Notes under the pieces: generated by a model
The model's input: only the letters and a program-made list of their open reading frames with translations
The model's database searches: none
Told to the model about the DNA's origin: nothing
Shown: piece after piece, positions 9,884-18,753 of the stretch
Position numbering within the stretch: the stretch's first letter is position 1
Layout: every line of letters starts with the position of its first letter
Translations under genes and position numbers: made by a program
Origin: Bradyrhizobium sp. CSS354
GTDB taxonomy: Bacteria; Pseudomonadota; Alphaproteobacteria; Rhizobiales; Xanthobacteraceae
Assembly: GCF_029051725.1 (NCBI RefSeq)
Contig: NZ_JAACFU010000018.1
Location: forward strand, 96,571-160,570
Direction: 5' to 3'
DNA: 64,000 nt

Positions 9884-10237
9884 TTCTGACGCATCCTGAC
9901 AGCTGATCCATGGAAATGCGGCGCGACTATACCCGGCACTCGTGCGAGGTCCAGCGAGGGCACTGCACAGAACTCACACCGCCGCATCGATCTCCACGGG
10001 ATGTTCTGCGCTCTCCCGAGTCGGATCAGGGAGGCGCAAATATCTGATAAAATTTGCAAAAAAGGCGCTTCCTGAGACGGGATGTCGCACCTGATGCGCT
10101 CCCACAAAAACTAACACATCCTAATCACCACTAACGAGCTTGCAGCGCAGCTCACCCCTATCCTCTCACCATGGAAAACGTGGGGCTTTGCGCGTTTGCG
10201 GTCGCAAACAGCGGAGGAAGCCCGGAGAGGACGAACG
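9884..10237. other. Intergenic region between the broken regulator and the AraC gene
   Basis: 354 bp without a convincing gene. Apart from the site D repeat array (10111-10136), nothing recognisable is present. A short A-rich run (CAAAAACTAACAC) overlaps site D. Confidence 0.5.
10111..10136 (+). promoter_or_regulatory. Triple 10-bp-period operator-like repeat (site D)
   Basis: Units are CTAACA (10111), CTAATC (10121) and CTAACG (10131), exactly 10 bp apart. The array is 102-127 bp upstream of the AraC start, nearly the same distance as site A from the epoxide hydrolase start. It is also about 230 bp upstream of the broken regulator on the other strand. Confidence 0.6.
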
Positions 10238-11224
10238 ATGTTGACCAATTTGCAGGCGGCTGAAGCCTGGATTGAATTTCCGGGCGGCTCGGGGGATTGC
10301 GAGATCCCCCAGGCAACACAAGCGATCATTCGGGAGCGTCAATGGCGTCAAATCGATCCGCGCACCGGGGCGGCGGCCGCCGATGACATCGCGATCTCGC
10401 GATGGGAGGACCCGCGGAGCACCTCGTCGCACCAGGCGACGACGCCTGACGATCGCTATTTCGTCGGCATCGCACTGAAGGCCACGCGCGCGAAACTCAC
10501 CCGGGATCGTCAGGTCATTTTCGACGGCACCATGCCCGCAGGCACACTGTATCTCACCGCGCCGTCGAAGCCCCTCGCGGTGCAATTCCAGTCGCCATGC
10601 GCCTTCCTGCACTTCCACATCTCCGCGGATCACTTTCCGGAGCAATCTTCGGCGACCGAAGGATTGAATGATCTCGTCCTGTTGCGCGACCCGCTCGCAG
10701 CCGAGCTTGCCAAGGCGCTGATCGAACTTGGCGACGCCGCGGACCACGAGTTTACGCGCTGCATTGGCCAAACCCTCGCGATGCATCTCGCGCGCCTGGA
10801 ATTGCCACGCGCCAAGGTCAATGCCTTGCCGAAATGGCGGCTGCGGCGGGTTGAGCAATATGTCGCCGATCATTTCCACCGCGGCATCAGCCTGTCCGAA
10901 CTCGCCAAGGTCGCCGGCCTGTCCAGAATGCACTTCGCGGCGCAGTTCCGCGTCGCGACCGGTTACCGGCCCCGCGAATATCTGCTCAATCACCGGATCG
11001 AGCATGCCAAGATGCTGCTGGCAGCCACCGACCGGCCGTTGGCGGAGATCGCGCTTGCGGTCGGCTTCAGCACGCAGGCGCATTTTTCGACCGTGTTCAA
11101 GCGCATCAGCGATCAATCCCCGGCACGCTGGCGCCTCGCCAACAAGGGCGAACGGCGAGAGGTGCAAGCACTCCCGCCGCGTCGTCCTTCGACGGAGAGG
11201 GACTGGATCAGCGCAGCCGCGTAA
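10238..11224 (+). CDS. AraC family transcriptional regulator
   Basis: 328 aa from ATG 10238, chosen because GGAGAGG lies 7 bp upstream; an in-frame ATG at 10196 has no such site. The C-terminal ~100 residues hold the two AraC helix-turn-helix motifs (ISLSELAKVAGLSRMHFAAQF and PLAEIALAVGFSTQAHFSTVF). The N-terminal ~200 residues are a sensor domain with no close motif I recognise. Site D in its promoter suggests it belongs to the same control circuit as the epoxide hydrolase. Target genes are unknown; the convergent molybdoenzyme is separated by a terminator. Confidence 0.9.
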   Translation: MLTNLQAAEAWIEFPGGSGDCEIPQATQAIIRERQWRQIDPRTGAAAADDIAISRWEDPRSTSSHQATTPDDRYFVGIALKATRAKLTRDRQVIFDGTMPAGTLYLTAPSKPLAVQFQSPCAFLHFHISADHFPEQSSATEGLNDLVLLRDPLAAELAKALIELGDAADHEFTRCIGQTLAMHLARLELPRAKVNALPKWRLRRVEQYVADHFHRGISLSELAKVAGLSRMHFAAQFRVATGYRPREYLLNHRIEHAKMLLAATDRPLAEIALAVGFSTQAHFSTVFKRISDQSPARWRLANKGERREVQALPPRRPSTERDWISAAA

Positions 11225-11267
11225 GCATCCGCTCGCGCCCTCATCCTCCCGGGCCTGCGAGCCACTC

Positions 11268-11304
11268 GGGCCGTCCCTGCACCCACAGGGCGGCCCCTTT
11301 TTTT
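11268..11304 (+). terminator. Rho-independent terminator after the AraC gene
   Basis: GGGCCG-T-CCCTG pairs with CAGGG-CGGCCC around a short loop (one bulged T), followed by seven T residues (11298-11304). It lies between the convergent AraC and BisC-like genes and ends directly at the latter's stop codon. Confidence 0.85.
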
Positions 11305-13626
11305 CTACACCGGATCGAAAGCCCGGATCGGCGGCAGATTGCCGGTGAACTTCTCGACCTCGACTGTCGTGAGCTGGCCGGTGCAGCCCTGCGCAAAGGA
11401 CGAGGTGCCGACGTCGCGGGTGAGCACGTTCGGGTTGCCGTGCACGCAAAGCGGCGCGTCGTCTTCGGGGTCCATCGGGTCGTACCAGGCGCCGGTCGGG
11501 AGCTGGACCACGCCGGACGCGATACCGTCGGTGACGTGGACCGCGGCGAGACAGGCGCCGCGCGCGTTGAACAGCCGGATGATGTCGCCGTGCTTGATCC
11601 CACGCGCGTCAGCGTCCCGTGGATTCATGCGCGCGACCTCGCGGCCGCGGTGTTTGCTTTGAAGCGAATGTCCACCGAAATCGAGCTGGCTGTGCAGACG
11701 CGTCACCGGCTGGTTGGCGACCAGGAAGCACGGCGCCCCCGGCTTGGGCATATCGGACTTCTCCAGCCAGACCGGATGGCCCGGACAATCCGCATCGCCA
11801 TGACCCGCGATCTTGGCGGAGAATATTTCGACGCGGCCGCTCGGCGTCGGCAAAGCGTGATTGACGGGATCGTCGCGGAAGCGGCGCAGCCGGCCGCCGT
11901 CGTCGGGCTGTTGCGGCACCACCAGGCTGCCGCGCCGCCAGAACTCTTCGAAGCTCGGGGCCTCCAAACCGCGCGCTTCGAGCGAGGCGCGGGTCGGCTC
12001 ATAAAGATGCTCCAGCCACTGACGTGACGTCCGCCCCTCGGTGAAGGGTTCGCGCGCGCCGAGACGGTCGGCGAGATCGGCGAAGATCTCGTAATCGTCG
12101 CGCGCAAGGCCGAACGGCTCGGCAATCCGGTGCATGGCGACCATGAGGGGATCGTTGCTGGAATAGCCGATGTCTTCGCGCTCGAGCGTCATCGTCGAGG
12201 GCAGCACGATGTCGGCATGCCGGGCCGTGGCAGTCCATGCGAGCTCGTGCACGACCAGCGTGTCGACTTTCGCAAACGCCTTGCGCAGGCGGTTGATGTC
12301 CTGGTGGTGATGAAAGGGATTGCCGCCGGCCCAGTAGACGAGGCGGATATCCGGATAGGTGCGCGTCTCGCCGTTGTAGCGATAGGTGCTACCGGGATTG
12401 AGCAGCATGTCGGCGATGCGCGCCACCGGAATGAAATCGCGGACAGCGTTGCGACCCTGCCCCAATGTCGGCCCCGGCACGTCGTTGACGCGGCGGCCGT
12501 AATAGCCGATCGCCCCCAACGAATAGGCGTAACCGCCGCCGGAGAGGCCGATCTGGCCGAGCGCTGCCGCCAGCACCATGCCCATCCACACCGGCTGCTC
12601 GCCATGCTCGGCGCGCTGGAGCGAATGCGAGACGGTGATGAGCGCACGCTTGCCGGCGAGCCGGCGCGCCAGCTTGCGGATTGTGTCGGTGTCGACGCCG
12701 CAGATCGCAGCGGCCCATTCGGCGTCCTTGGCTTGGCCGTCGCTTTCACCAGTGAGATAGCGCAGGAAGACGGGCCATCCCTCGGTGTAGCGATCGAGGA
12801 AAGCCTGATCGTGCAGGTTTTCCGCGACCAGCGTATGAACGATGCCGAGCATCAGCGCGGTGTCGGTGCCGGGCACGCACGTCATCCATTCCGCGCCGGC
12901 CTCGACGGGCAGGTCTTCGCGCAACGGGCTGACCAGGATGAACTCGCAGCCGCGGCGGCGCGCAGCTTCCATCGCGCCGCGCTCGACATGCTTGCTGATC
13001 GAGCCGCCTGCGACCATCGAGTTCTTCAGCGCCATGCCGCCGAATGCCAGCACGATGTCGGTGTCAGCCGCGATCTGCTCCCAGGTGACGTTGCGCTTGG
13101 TGATGTCTTCGTAACCGCAGAGGATCTGCGGCAGCAGCACCGAGGACGCGCCGGAGGAATAGGAGTTCACCGAGCGCACATAGCCGCCCAAGGCGATGTT
13201 GAGGAAGCGATGCACCTGGCTCTGGGCGTGGTGGAAGCGGCCTGCGCTCGACCAGCCATAGGAGCCGCCGAACACTGCGCCGGGGCCGCGCGTGTCACGG
13301 ATGCGTGCCAGTTCGTCGCCGAGCAGATCGAGCGCCTTCTCCCAGCTGACGGAGACGAATTCGTCGCGGCCGCGGCGATCGTCCGGACCGGGACCGCGTT
13401 CGAGCCAGCCGCGGCGGATCGCCGGTTGGGTGATGCGCGCCTGATGGCGCAGCGCGCCGGGAAAATTGCCGATGATGCCGTTCGGATCGGGATCGCCCGC
13501 ATAGGCCCTGACCTCGAGCCCGGCCTCGCCTTGACGTGCCGAGAACACGCCCCAATGCGAGGTGTGCGGCTTGAAGCCGTCGGACAGGTCGAGGCCAGGG
13601 TCGGGGAAGCCAATCGTATCGTCCAT
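11305..13626 (-). CDS. Molybdopterin-dependent oxidoreductase, BisC/TMAO-reductase-like
   Basis: 773 aa from ATG 13626, preceded by AAGGAATG; a longer reading to 13785 adds unrelated residues. There is no N-terminal Cys cluster for an Fe-S centre and no Tat signal, unlike periplasmic TorA/DorA. Near residues 120-160 the family pattern SYGWSSAGRFHHAQSQVHRF and SYSSGA is present; a Ser in the latter fits the Ser-ligated molybdenum of the DMSO-reductase family. The C-terminus has the cofactor-binding beta-barrel (FLVANQPVTRLHSQLD...VQLPTGAWYDP). A cytoplasmic S- or N-oxide reductase such as biotin/methionine sulfoxide reductase is likely; substrate not certain. Confidence 0.88.
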   Translation of the reverse strand: MDDTIGFPDPGLDLSDGFKPHTSHWGVFSARQGEAGLEVRAYAGDPDPNGIIGNFPGALRHQARITQPAIRRGWLERGPGPDDRRGRDEFVSVSWEKALDLLGDELARIRDTRGPGAVFGGSYGWSSAGRFHHAQSQVHRFLNIALGGYVRSVNSYSSGASSVLLPQILCGYEDITKRNVTWEQIAADTDIVLAFGGMALKNSMVAGGSISKHVERGAMEAARRRGCEFILVSPLREDLPVEAGAEWMTCVPGTDTALMLGIVHTLVAENLHDQAFLDRYTEGWPVFLRYLTGESDGQAKDAEWAAAICGVDTDTIRKLARRLAGKRALITVSHSLQRAEHGEQPVWMGMVLAAALGQIGLSGGGYAYSLGAIGYYGRRVNDVPGPTLGQGRNAVRDFIPVARIADMLLNPGSTYRYNGETRTYPDIRLVYWAGGNPFHHHQDINRLRKAFAKVDTLVVHELAWTATARHADIVLPSTMTLEREDIGYSSNDPLMVAMHRIAEPFGLARDDYEIFADLADRLGAREPFTEGRTSRQWLEHLYEPTRASLEARGLEAPSFEEFWRRGSLVVPQQPDDGGRLRRFRDDPVNHALPTPSGRVEIFSAKIAGHGDADCPGHPVWLEKSDMPKPGAPCFLVANQPVTRLHSQLDFGGHSLQSKHRGREVARMNPRDADARGIKHGDIIRLFNARGACLAAVHVTDGIASGVVQLPTGAWYDPMDPEDDAPLCVHGNPNVLTRDVGTSSFAQGCTGQLTTVEVEKFTGNLPPIRAFDPV

Positions 13627-13980
13627 CGTCGCATTCCTTGTTCCGGTCGCGGGCACTGTCCCTGCCGCACCGTTGTAATCCGGATAGCAGTATAGCGATC
13701 CGCTCTTCGATGTCGTCGGCTCAGGGCCGGCGAAAATGCCGGGCGCTCGTGCAAGGACAGATTGGCGAACGTTCGAGGGAACCAAGGGCGGCGATTTTTC
13801 GACTGATTTGTCCCTTTATTTTCAACGTTCTAGTCGGCTGCATTCGGAGCCGTGCGGCCCGTCTTTCGGTAAGACTTTTTCGGTAAGACTTTTCGGTAAC
13901 TTGGCGCGAGATCTCTTGCAACGACACTGACATTGAAATGTGCGATATCCCGGCCCCTCACACACAACATCGGTCCGGTC
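13627..13980. other. Intergenic region with a short tandem repeat
   Basis: 354 bp between the divergent molybdoenzyme and RidA genes. At 13862-13900 there are three tandem copies of a unit like TTTCGGTAAGACTTT (13-14 bp), the last one incomplete. No gene of its own was found. Confidence 0.6.
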
Positions 13981-14331
13981 ATGATCAAGCGCGTCTTGCC
14001 CTACGAAGGTCTGCTCCACGAAGTCGTCGAGCACAATGGCGTGCTTTACATCGGTGGAATCGTCCCCGAGGACACGAGCCTCGATATGTCTGGCCAGGCC
14101 AACGACGTCCTCGGGCAGTTGGCGCAGCTGCTGAAGACTCTCGGATCCGATCTGAGCAACGTCTTGCAGATCACCATCTACATGGCGAGCCTCAAGGAGA
14201 AGGCGGAGTTCAATGCGGCCTGGAAGGCGCATTTTGCAGAGGCTCATCTGCCGGCGCGCGCCGCAATCGGCGTGGCCGATCTCGGTTCTGGCGTCAAACT
14301 CGAGATTACGGCCATCGCCGCTCGACAATAG
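13981..14331 (+). CDS. RidA family protein (YjgF/YER057c/UK114)
   Basis: 116 aa from ATG 13981; an in-frame ATG at 13933 would add 16 residues without family resemblance. The fold markers are the strand NGVLYIGGIVPED, the helix QANDVLGQLAQLLKTLGSD and the strand VLQITIYMASL. LPARAAIGVADL carries the Arg that in RidA proteins binds the substrate carboxylate. Known members deaminate reactive enamines and imines; a few are chaperone-like. It stands alone between the molybdoenzyme and a LysR gene, and no partner enzyme is evident. Confidence 0.88.
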   Translation: MIKRVLPYEGLLHEVVEHNGVLYIGGIVPEDTSLDMSGQANDVLGQLAQLLKTLGSDLSNVLQITIYMASLKEKAEFNAAWKAHFAEAHLPARAAIGVADLGSGVKLEITAIAARQ

Positions 14332-14411
14332 TGGCACGGGATCCGCTGATTGAGAGTCCCGACGATCATGAAGCCTGAATGCGTGACTTGGTGCGGTTGA
14401 GGCAAGTTGCA

Positions 14412-15356
14412 TCAGGAGGCGGCCGCTTGGTACAGGCACTCGCGTAGCCAAGCATGAGCTCCGTCCTCCTGATTGCGCGGATGCCACAGCGCAACGATAC
14501 GCGCTGGCGGCAGATCGAGCGGCGGCGGCGTGAGATCGAGCTCGTGGGAAAATCGCATCAGAAAACGTCGCGGCAGGGTGCAGATACAGTCGCTGTGGGC
14601 AAGGATGACCGGCGCCAGCGCATAGGTTTGAATCGAGACGGCGACGCGTCGGGAACGGCCCAGCGCGGCCAGCGCGTCGTCGACGAGGCCCGAGAATCCG
14701 CCGCCGTCGGCAGAAATCAGCAAATGATCGAGCGCACAAAAGCGATCGAGATCAAGCGCGCCGTTGCCGCGGGGATGACCCTTGCGCTGGGCGGAGAGGA
14801 AGCTGTCCTCGAAAAGCGGGCGCTGCATCAGATCGCCGTGTGCCCCGTCAGCCCCCGTCACCAGAATGTCGATCTCGCCCCGTTCAAGCCGATCGACCAC
14901 GTCGCGCGTAGGATGAACGAAGGCCAGCCGCGCCCGTGCGGCCATGGAGGTCAACCGCGCGACGAATCCGGGCGCCAGCGTCACGGCTGGATTCTCATGG
15001 ATGGCAACGACAAAGGTGCGCTGGCTGCGGACCGGGTCGAACACGGCCGGCCCTTCGACCATGCGACGGAGCTTGCCGAGCACGTCCGCCAGCTCCGCCT
15101 GCAGCTCCACCGCTCTCGTCGTTGGCACCACCCCGCGGCCCGCCGCCGCGGGCACGAACAACGGGTCGGCAAAGACCTGTCGCAGCCGGTTCAACCGAGC
15201 CGATAGCGCCGGCTGGCCGATGTTCAGGCGCGACGCCGCGCGCGTGACGTTCCGCTCGCGCAGCAGAGCCTCCAGGGCGAGCAATAGGCCAAGGTCGATC
15301 TCGGAGAGATCGGTGTCGTCGGCCGGCCGACCTGAACCGCGTTCCGCATCCGGCAT
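14412..15356 (-). CDS. LysR family transcriptional regulator
   Basis: 314 aa from ATG 15356, which follows a strong GGAGGAGG site; a longer reading to 15422 is less likely. The winged helix-turn-helix spans about residues 17-80 (LLALEALLRERNVTRAASRL, then SARLNRLRQVFADPLFV). The rest is a periplasmic-binding-protein-like effector domain. The helix-turn-helix pattern resembles the NodD/PcpR branch. It is divergent from the metallo-hydrolase gene 233 bp away, the usual arrangement for a LysR protein and its target. Confidence 0.9.
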   Translation of the reverse strand: MPDAERGSGRPADDTDLSEIDLGLLLALEALLRERNVTRAASRLNIGQPALSARLNRLRQVFADPLFVPAAAGRGVVPTTRAVELQAELADVLGKLRRMVEGPAVFDPVRSQRTFVVAIHENPAVTLAPGFVARLTSMAARARLAFVHPTRDVVDRLERGEIDILVTGADGAHGDLMQRPLFEDSFLSAQRKGHPRGNGALDLDRFCALDHLLISADGGGFSGLVDDALAALGRSRRVAVSIQTYALAPVILAHSDCICTLPRRFLMRFSHELDLTPPPLDLPPARIVALWHPRNQEDGAHAWLRECLYQAAAS

Positions 15357-15588
15357 CGGTCCTCCTCCGTTCAAGGCACATGATCGCGGCCGGATGAGCC
15401 GCGATGAGAGAGGTAAAGCCAAAATGGCGGTCTGAAAAGCGGAGCTGACAGCCTTTCGATATCGACGAGGTCGATGGGACCTATCGAGCCCACGGCCCTC
15501 CCGGCGGCGTGATGCGCTTCGTACTTCCCGGTCATCGCGGCGCTGGCAATCAGGCCGGCTCAGTCACGACCTGGAGTGGAGGACCTTG

Positions 15589-16524
15589 ATGACGCAAGCG
15601 ACGAAAACCTATCGCGTTGGCGATGCAGCCGTCACGCGGATCGATGAGTTGCGGCTTGCCGCATTCAAGTTCGACGCCCTCTATCCTGACGCCGAGCCGG
15701 ACGCGCTGGAGCGCCATCGCGACCAACTCGAGGCAGGCTCGTTCGATCCTGCGACCGGCATCTTCATTCAAAGCATCCACAGCTGGCTGGTCAAAACCCC
15801 GCACCACACGATTTTGATCGACACGGCGACCGGCAACGACAAGAACAGGCCCGACATCCCGCCGCTCCATCATCTAAACGAGCCCTTCTTGGCGCGGCTG
15901 GCCGCGGCGGGCGTCACCCCGGAACAGGTTGACTACGTTCTACTCACTCATGTCCACGCTGACCACGTCGGCTGGAACACGCGACTCGTCGACAATCGCT
16001 GGATCCCGACGTTCCCGAATGCGACCTACGTCTTCTCCCGGATCGAGCAGGCCTATGGCGAGCGCCTCGCGGCGGGCACGGAGCCCGCAGGGGCAGCCCG
16101 CCCGGACCCTGCCCTCGGCCCGGCAGTGCGCAAGCCGGCTGACCGTGTCTATGACGACAGCGTGCGGCCGGTGATCGAGGCAGGGCTTGCCCAGCTCATC
16201 TCCGTGAATGGTGAGGAGGTCCTCGACGGCATCTCCTTCATTCCGACGCCCGGCCACAGCATCGATCACGCGTCGATCCGCCTCGTGTCACGGGGCGAGC
16301 AGGCGCTTTTTGCCGGCGACGTGATGCACCATCCGCTGCAGGTATATGAGCCTTCGCTCAATTCCTGCTTCTGCGAATTCCCTGAGGCCGCCTTGCGCTC
16401 GCGCGCCGCCGTGCTCGAGGACGCAGCCGAGCTTGGCGCAACCGTCTTCACCACCCATTTCGCACAATCGTCCGTCGGACGCATCGACCGCCGCGGCGAT
16501 CGCTTCGCCTGGCACTTCGTCTGA
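15589..16524 (+). CDS. Metallo-beta-lactamase-fold hydrolase
   Basis: 311 aa from ATG 15589 with GGAGTGGAGGA upstream. The dinuclear zinc motif HVHADH is at residues 121-126. Further ligands are visible in TPGHSIDH, in LFAGDVMHHP (bridging Asp) and in the final TTHFAQSS. No signal peptide. The domain layout resembles N-acyl-homoserine-lactone lactonases and related esterases, but the family is too broad to name a substrate. It is followed 15 bp later by an alpha/beta hydrolase, so the two probably act in one degradative or detoxifying step sequence under the divergent LysR. Confidence 0.87.
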   Translation: MTQATKTYRVGDAAVTRIDELRLAAFKFDALYPDAEPDALERHRDQLEAGSFDPATGIFIQSIHSWLVKTPHHTILIDTATGNDKNRPDIPPLHHLNEPFLARLAAAGVTPEQVDYVLLTHVHADHVGWNTRLVDNRWIPTFPNATYVFSRIEQAYGERLAAGTEPAGAARPDPALGPAVRKPADRVYDDSVRPVIEAGLAQLISVNGEEVLDGISFIPTPGHSIDHASIRLVSRGEQALFAGDVMHHPLQVYEPSLNSCFCEFPEAALRSRAAVLEDAAELGATVFTTHFAQSSVGRIDRRGDRFAWHFV

Positions 16525-16539
16525 TCAAGGAGACCGATC

Positions 16540-17541
16540 ATGGACCAACAAACTTACGCGCGGGCAGACGGGCCCGACATCGTGGTCGAGGATCTCATGA
16601 TCCCGAGCGACACGGCCGGCATCTCGCTTCACTTGCGCAACAAGCGACAAGCGGCGCTCAAGACGTTTTCCGCCGAGCGAACCATCCTGATGATGCATGG
16701 CGCGACCTATTCGTCGGAAAGTCTGTTCGACACGCCGCTCGGCGGCGTCTCCTTCATGGATTATCTCGCCGGGCACGGCTACGACGTCTTTGCACTCGAC
16801 GTACGCGGCTATGGCGGATCGACGCGTCCGCCCCAAATGGATGCGCCGCCGGAGGACTCCGAGCCGCTTGTGCGCACCGAAATCGGCGTGCGCGATCTCG
16901 CCAGCGCAGTTCAATACATCCTGAAGCAGCGCAACATCACGCGGCTCAATCTGGTCGCCATGTCCTGGGGCGGCTCCGTGGCCGGTGCTTACACGACAGA
17001 CAATAACGACAAGATCGTAAAGCTCGCGCTGGTGGCGCCGCTATGGTTGCTGAAGGGCCCGGCTCCGATCGATGCGGGCGGCCGGCTCGGGGCCTATCGC
17101 AACGTCCCTGTTCTGGACTTCAGGGAGCGCTGGCTTTCGGCAGCGCCCGAAGCAGCGCGACCAAGTCTAATTCCAGCAGGCGGCTTCGAACTGTGGGCGA
17201 ACATCTCGCTCGCAACAGACCCGCAGGCTACCGCAGGAGCTCGTCCGCTCATGCGTGCCGTGAACGGCCCGATCCTGGACATCCGCGAATACTGGGCCGC
17301 CGGCAAGGCCCTTTACAACCCCAGCGCCATTCGCGTGCCCGTGCTTCTGGTCCACGCCGAATGGGACCGCGACGTGCCCATCAGCTCGACACAGGATCTC
17401 TTCCTCTCGCTGAAACAGGCGCGATATCGACGATGGGTCGAGATCGGCGAAGGCACGCACATGGTTCTGCTGGAGAAGAACCGGTTGCAGGCATTCGCCG
17501 CAATTAGCCAGTTTCTCTCGGAACAGCACGAGCATGACTAG
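16540..17541 (+). CDS. Alpha/beta hydrolase
   Basis: 333 aa with AAGGAG 9 bp before the ATG. The fold is complete: oxyanion region MMHGATYSS (51-59), FALDVRGYGGS (84-94), nucleophile elbow AMSWGGS (S142), acid Asp in HAEWDRDVP and His in GEGTHMVLL near the C-terminus. The elbow MSWGG departs from the standard GxSxG at its first position. No signal peptide. Second gene of the LysR-linked pair; esterase, lactonase or C-C hydrolase activity cannot be told apart. Confidence 0.87.
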   Translation: MDQQTYARADGPDIVVEDLMIPSDTAGISLHLRNKRQAALKTFSAERTILMMHGATYSSESLFDTPLGGVSFMDYLAGHGYDVFALDVRGYGGSTRPPQMDAPPEDSEPLVRTEIGVRDLASAVQYILKQRNITRLNLVAMSWGGSVAGAYTTDNNDKIVKLALVAPLWLLKGPAPIDAGGRLGAYRNVPVLDFRERWLSAAPEAARPSLIPAGGFELWANISLATDPQATAGARPLMRAVNGPILDIREYWAAGKALYNPSAIRVPVLLVHAEWDRDVPISSTQDLFLSLKQARYRRWVEIGEGTHMVLLEKNRLQAFAAISQFLSEQHEHD

Positions 17542-17896
17542 CGCGGTCCTGGCGCGGATCCCGCCGCGAGAACACAGTGCTTCGCCTGATACTTCCACAA
17601 TGAGGCGCAATCGTCTGACGACTTCAAGAACAATCCGCGCATCGACATGCGGCTCGACCGCCCGGCCACGTGAGCGAGGGCCGGGGACGGGCCAAATGGC
17701 GACATCCAAGCGCAACTCCAGGACCTGGACTCCTGGTTGATTGGTCAATGCCTCTGTCACAACCACAGCATGCTTATTGCTGAATTTACCCGAGTGTTGC
17801 CGCCTGGGCACGTCGCATGCTCGTCGGATCAGCTAGATTCGAGCCGGGAATGCCGGACACCAGAAAAAGAACCGGTGTCGTTCGGGTGAAACGTGG
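17542..17896. other. Intergenic region, possibly with a decayed gene end
   Basis: 355 bp. One frame near 17590-17670 reads YFHNEAQSSDDFKNNPRIDM and ends in RPAT-stop, which looks like the tail of a lost coding sequence, but no family is recognised. A possible short frame at 17534-17740 has unnatural composition and is not called. Confidence 0.3.
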
Positions 17897-18673
17897 ATGG
17901 AGCGAAAATATGAAGAAGTGATGTTAAGCGGCATGGCCTTGCTGGCCGTGAGCATGGCGGCCCCCGCCTCAGCGGCTGATCTGGCTGCTAAACCTTACGT
18001 CAAGGCCCCGCCCCCGGTGGTCGCGCCGATCTATGATTGGACCGGATTCTACATCGGCGCAAACGGCGGTTGGGGGCAAAGCCACGGTTGTGTGGATTTC
18101 GTGACGCCCGCAGGGACAGTCGCAGGTGGTTGCGCGGATCGCTCCGGGGGTCTTGTGGGCGGCCAGATTGGGTACCGCTGGCAAACCAATCAATTTGTGC
18201 TCGGCCTGGAAGCGCAAGGAGATTGGGCCGAGATCAAGAACACGCGCGTCAGTCTGATCGATCCATTGATTTCGACCACAGGCAAAATTGACGCAATCGG
18301 TCTCTTCACGGCGCAACTCGGTTGGGCGTGGAACGCCTCGCTGTTCTACGTGAAGGGCGGCGCCGCCGTGACCCGTAACCGATTCGATATATTCAACAAC
18401 GTCACCGGGGTCGGCCTGGCATCGGCTGGCCACACGCGCTGGGGCGGGGCCCTTGGTGTTGGCTGGGAGTACGGCTTCACGCCCAATTGGTCGTTCGGTA
18501 TCGAATACGACCATCTCTGGATGGGGCGTGACAACGCCGGCTTCGCAGGCGTGGTTACTCCTGGAGGGTTTGTCCTCACCGGCGGTGGGATCAGTCAGGA
18601 TGTGGACATGGTCACGCTTCGGTTGAACTACCGCTTCGGTGGATACGGCGCACCGGTCGCGGCCAGATATTGA
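17897..18673 (+). CDS. Outer-membrane beta-barrel protein, Omp25/RopB-like
   Basis: 258 aa. Signal peptide LSGMALLAVSMAAPASAADL, cleaved after ASA. The mature start YDWTGFYIGANGGWGQ is the hallmark of Omp25/RopB-like eight-stranded barrels of Bradyrhizobium and Brucella, and the last strand ends VTLRLNYRFGG followed by an aromatic C-terminal residue. The start is uncertain: ATG 17897 gives MERKYEEV before the signal, and ATG 17921 gives a bare signal peptide. The classic ATGAAGAAG start of this family is present at 17910 but out of frame, as if one base had been lost there. A terminator follows at once. Confidence 0.88.
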   Translation: MERKYEEVMLSGMALLAVSMAAPASAADLAAKPYVKAPPPVVAPIYDWTGFYIGANGGWGQSHGCVDFVTPAGTVAGGCADRSGGLVGGQIGYRWQTNQFVLGLEAQGDWAEIKNTRVSLIDPLISTTGKIDAIGLFTAQLGWAWNASLFYVKGGAAVTRNRFDIFNNVTGVGLASAGHTRWGGALGVGWEYGFTPNWSFGIEYDHLWMGRDNAGFAGVVTPGGFVLTGGGISQDVDMVTLRLNYRFGGYGAPVAARY

Positions 18674-18694
18674 TGGCACCCACCTTGGCCAACC

Positions 18695-18721
18695 AAAAGC
18701 CCCGGCACGCCGGGGCTTTTT
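18695..18721 (+). terminator. Rho-independent terminator after the Omp25-like gene
   Basis: AAAAGCCCCGG-CACG-CCGGGGCTTTT is a perfect 11-bp stem with a four-base loop and a T-run. It is 21 bp after the stop codon. Confidence 0.95.
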
Positions 18722-18753
18722 CGTGTTCGATCGCGTCAAACTGGTCACATTCG

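Noticed and set aside
12130..13695. 521-codon open frame antisense to the BisC-like gene
   Set aside because: Composition and lack of any recognisable motif mark it as a shadow of the high-GC coding strand.
17534..17740. Short open frame overlapping the hydrolase stop (ATGA)
   Set aside because: Arg/Thr/Ser-rich and family-less; overlap alone is not enough evidence for a gene.
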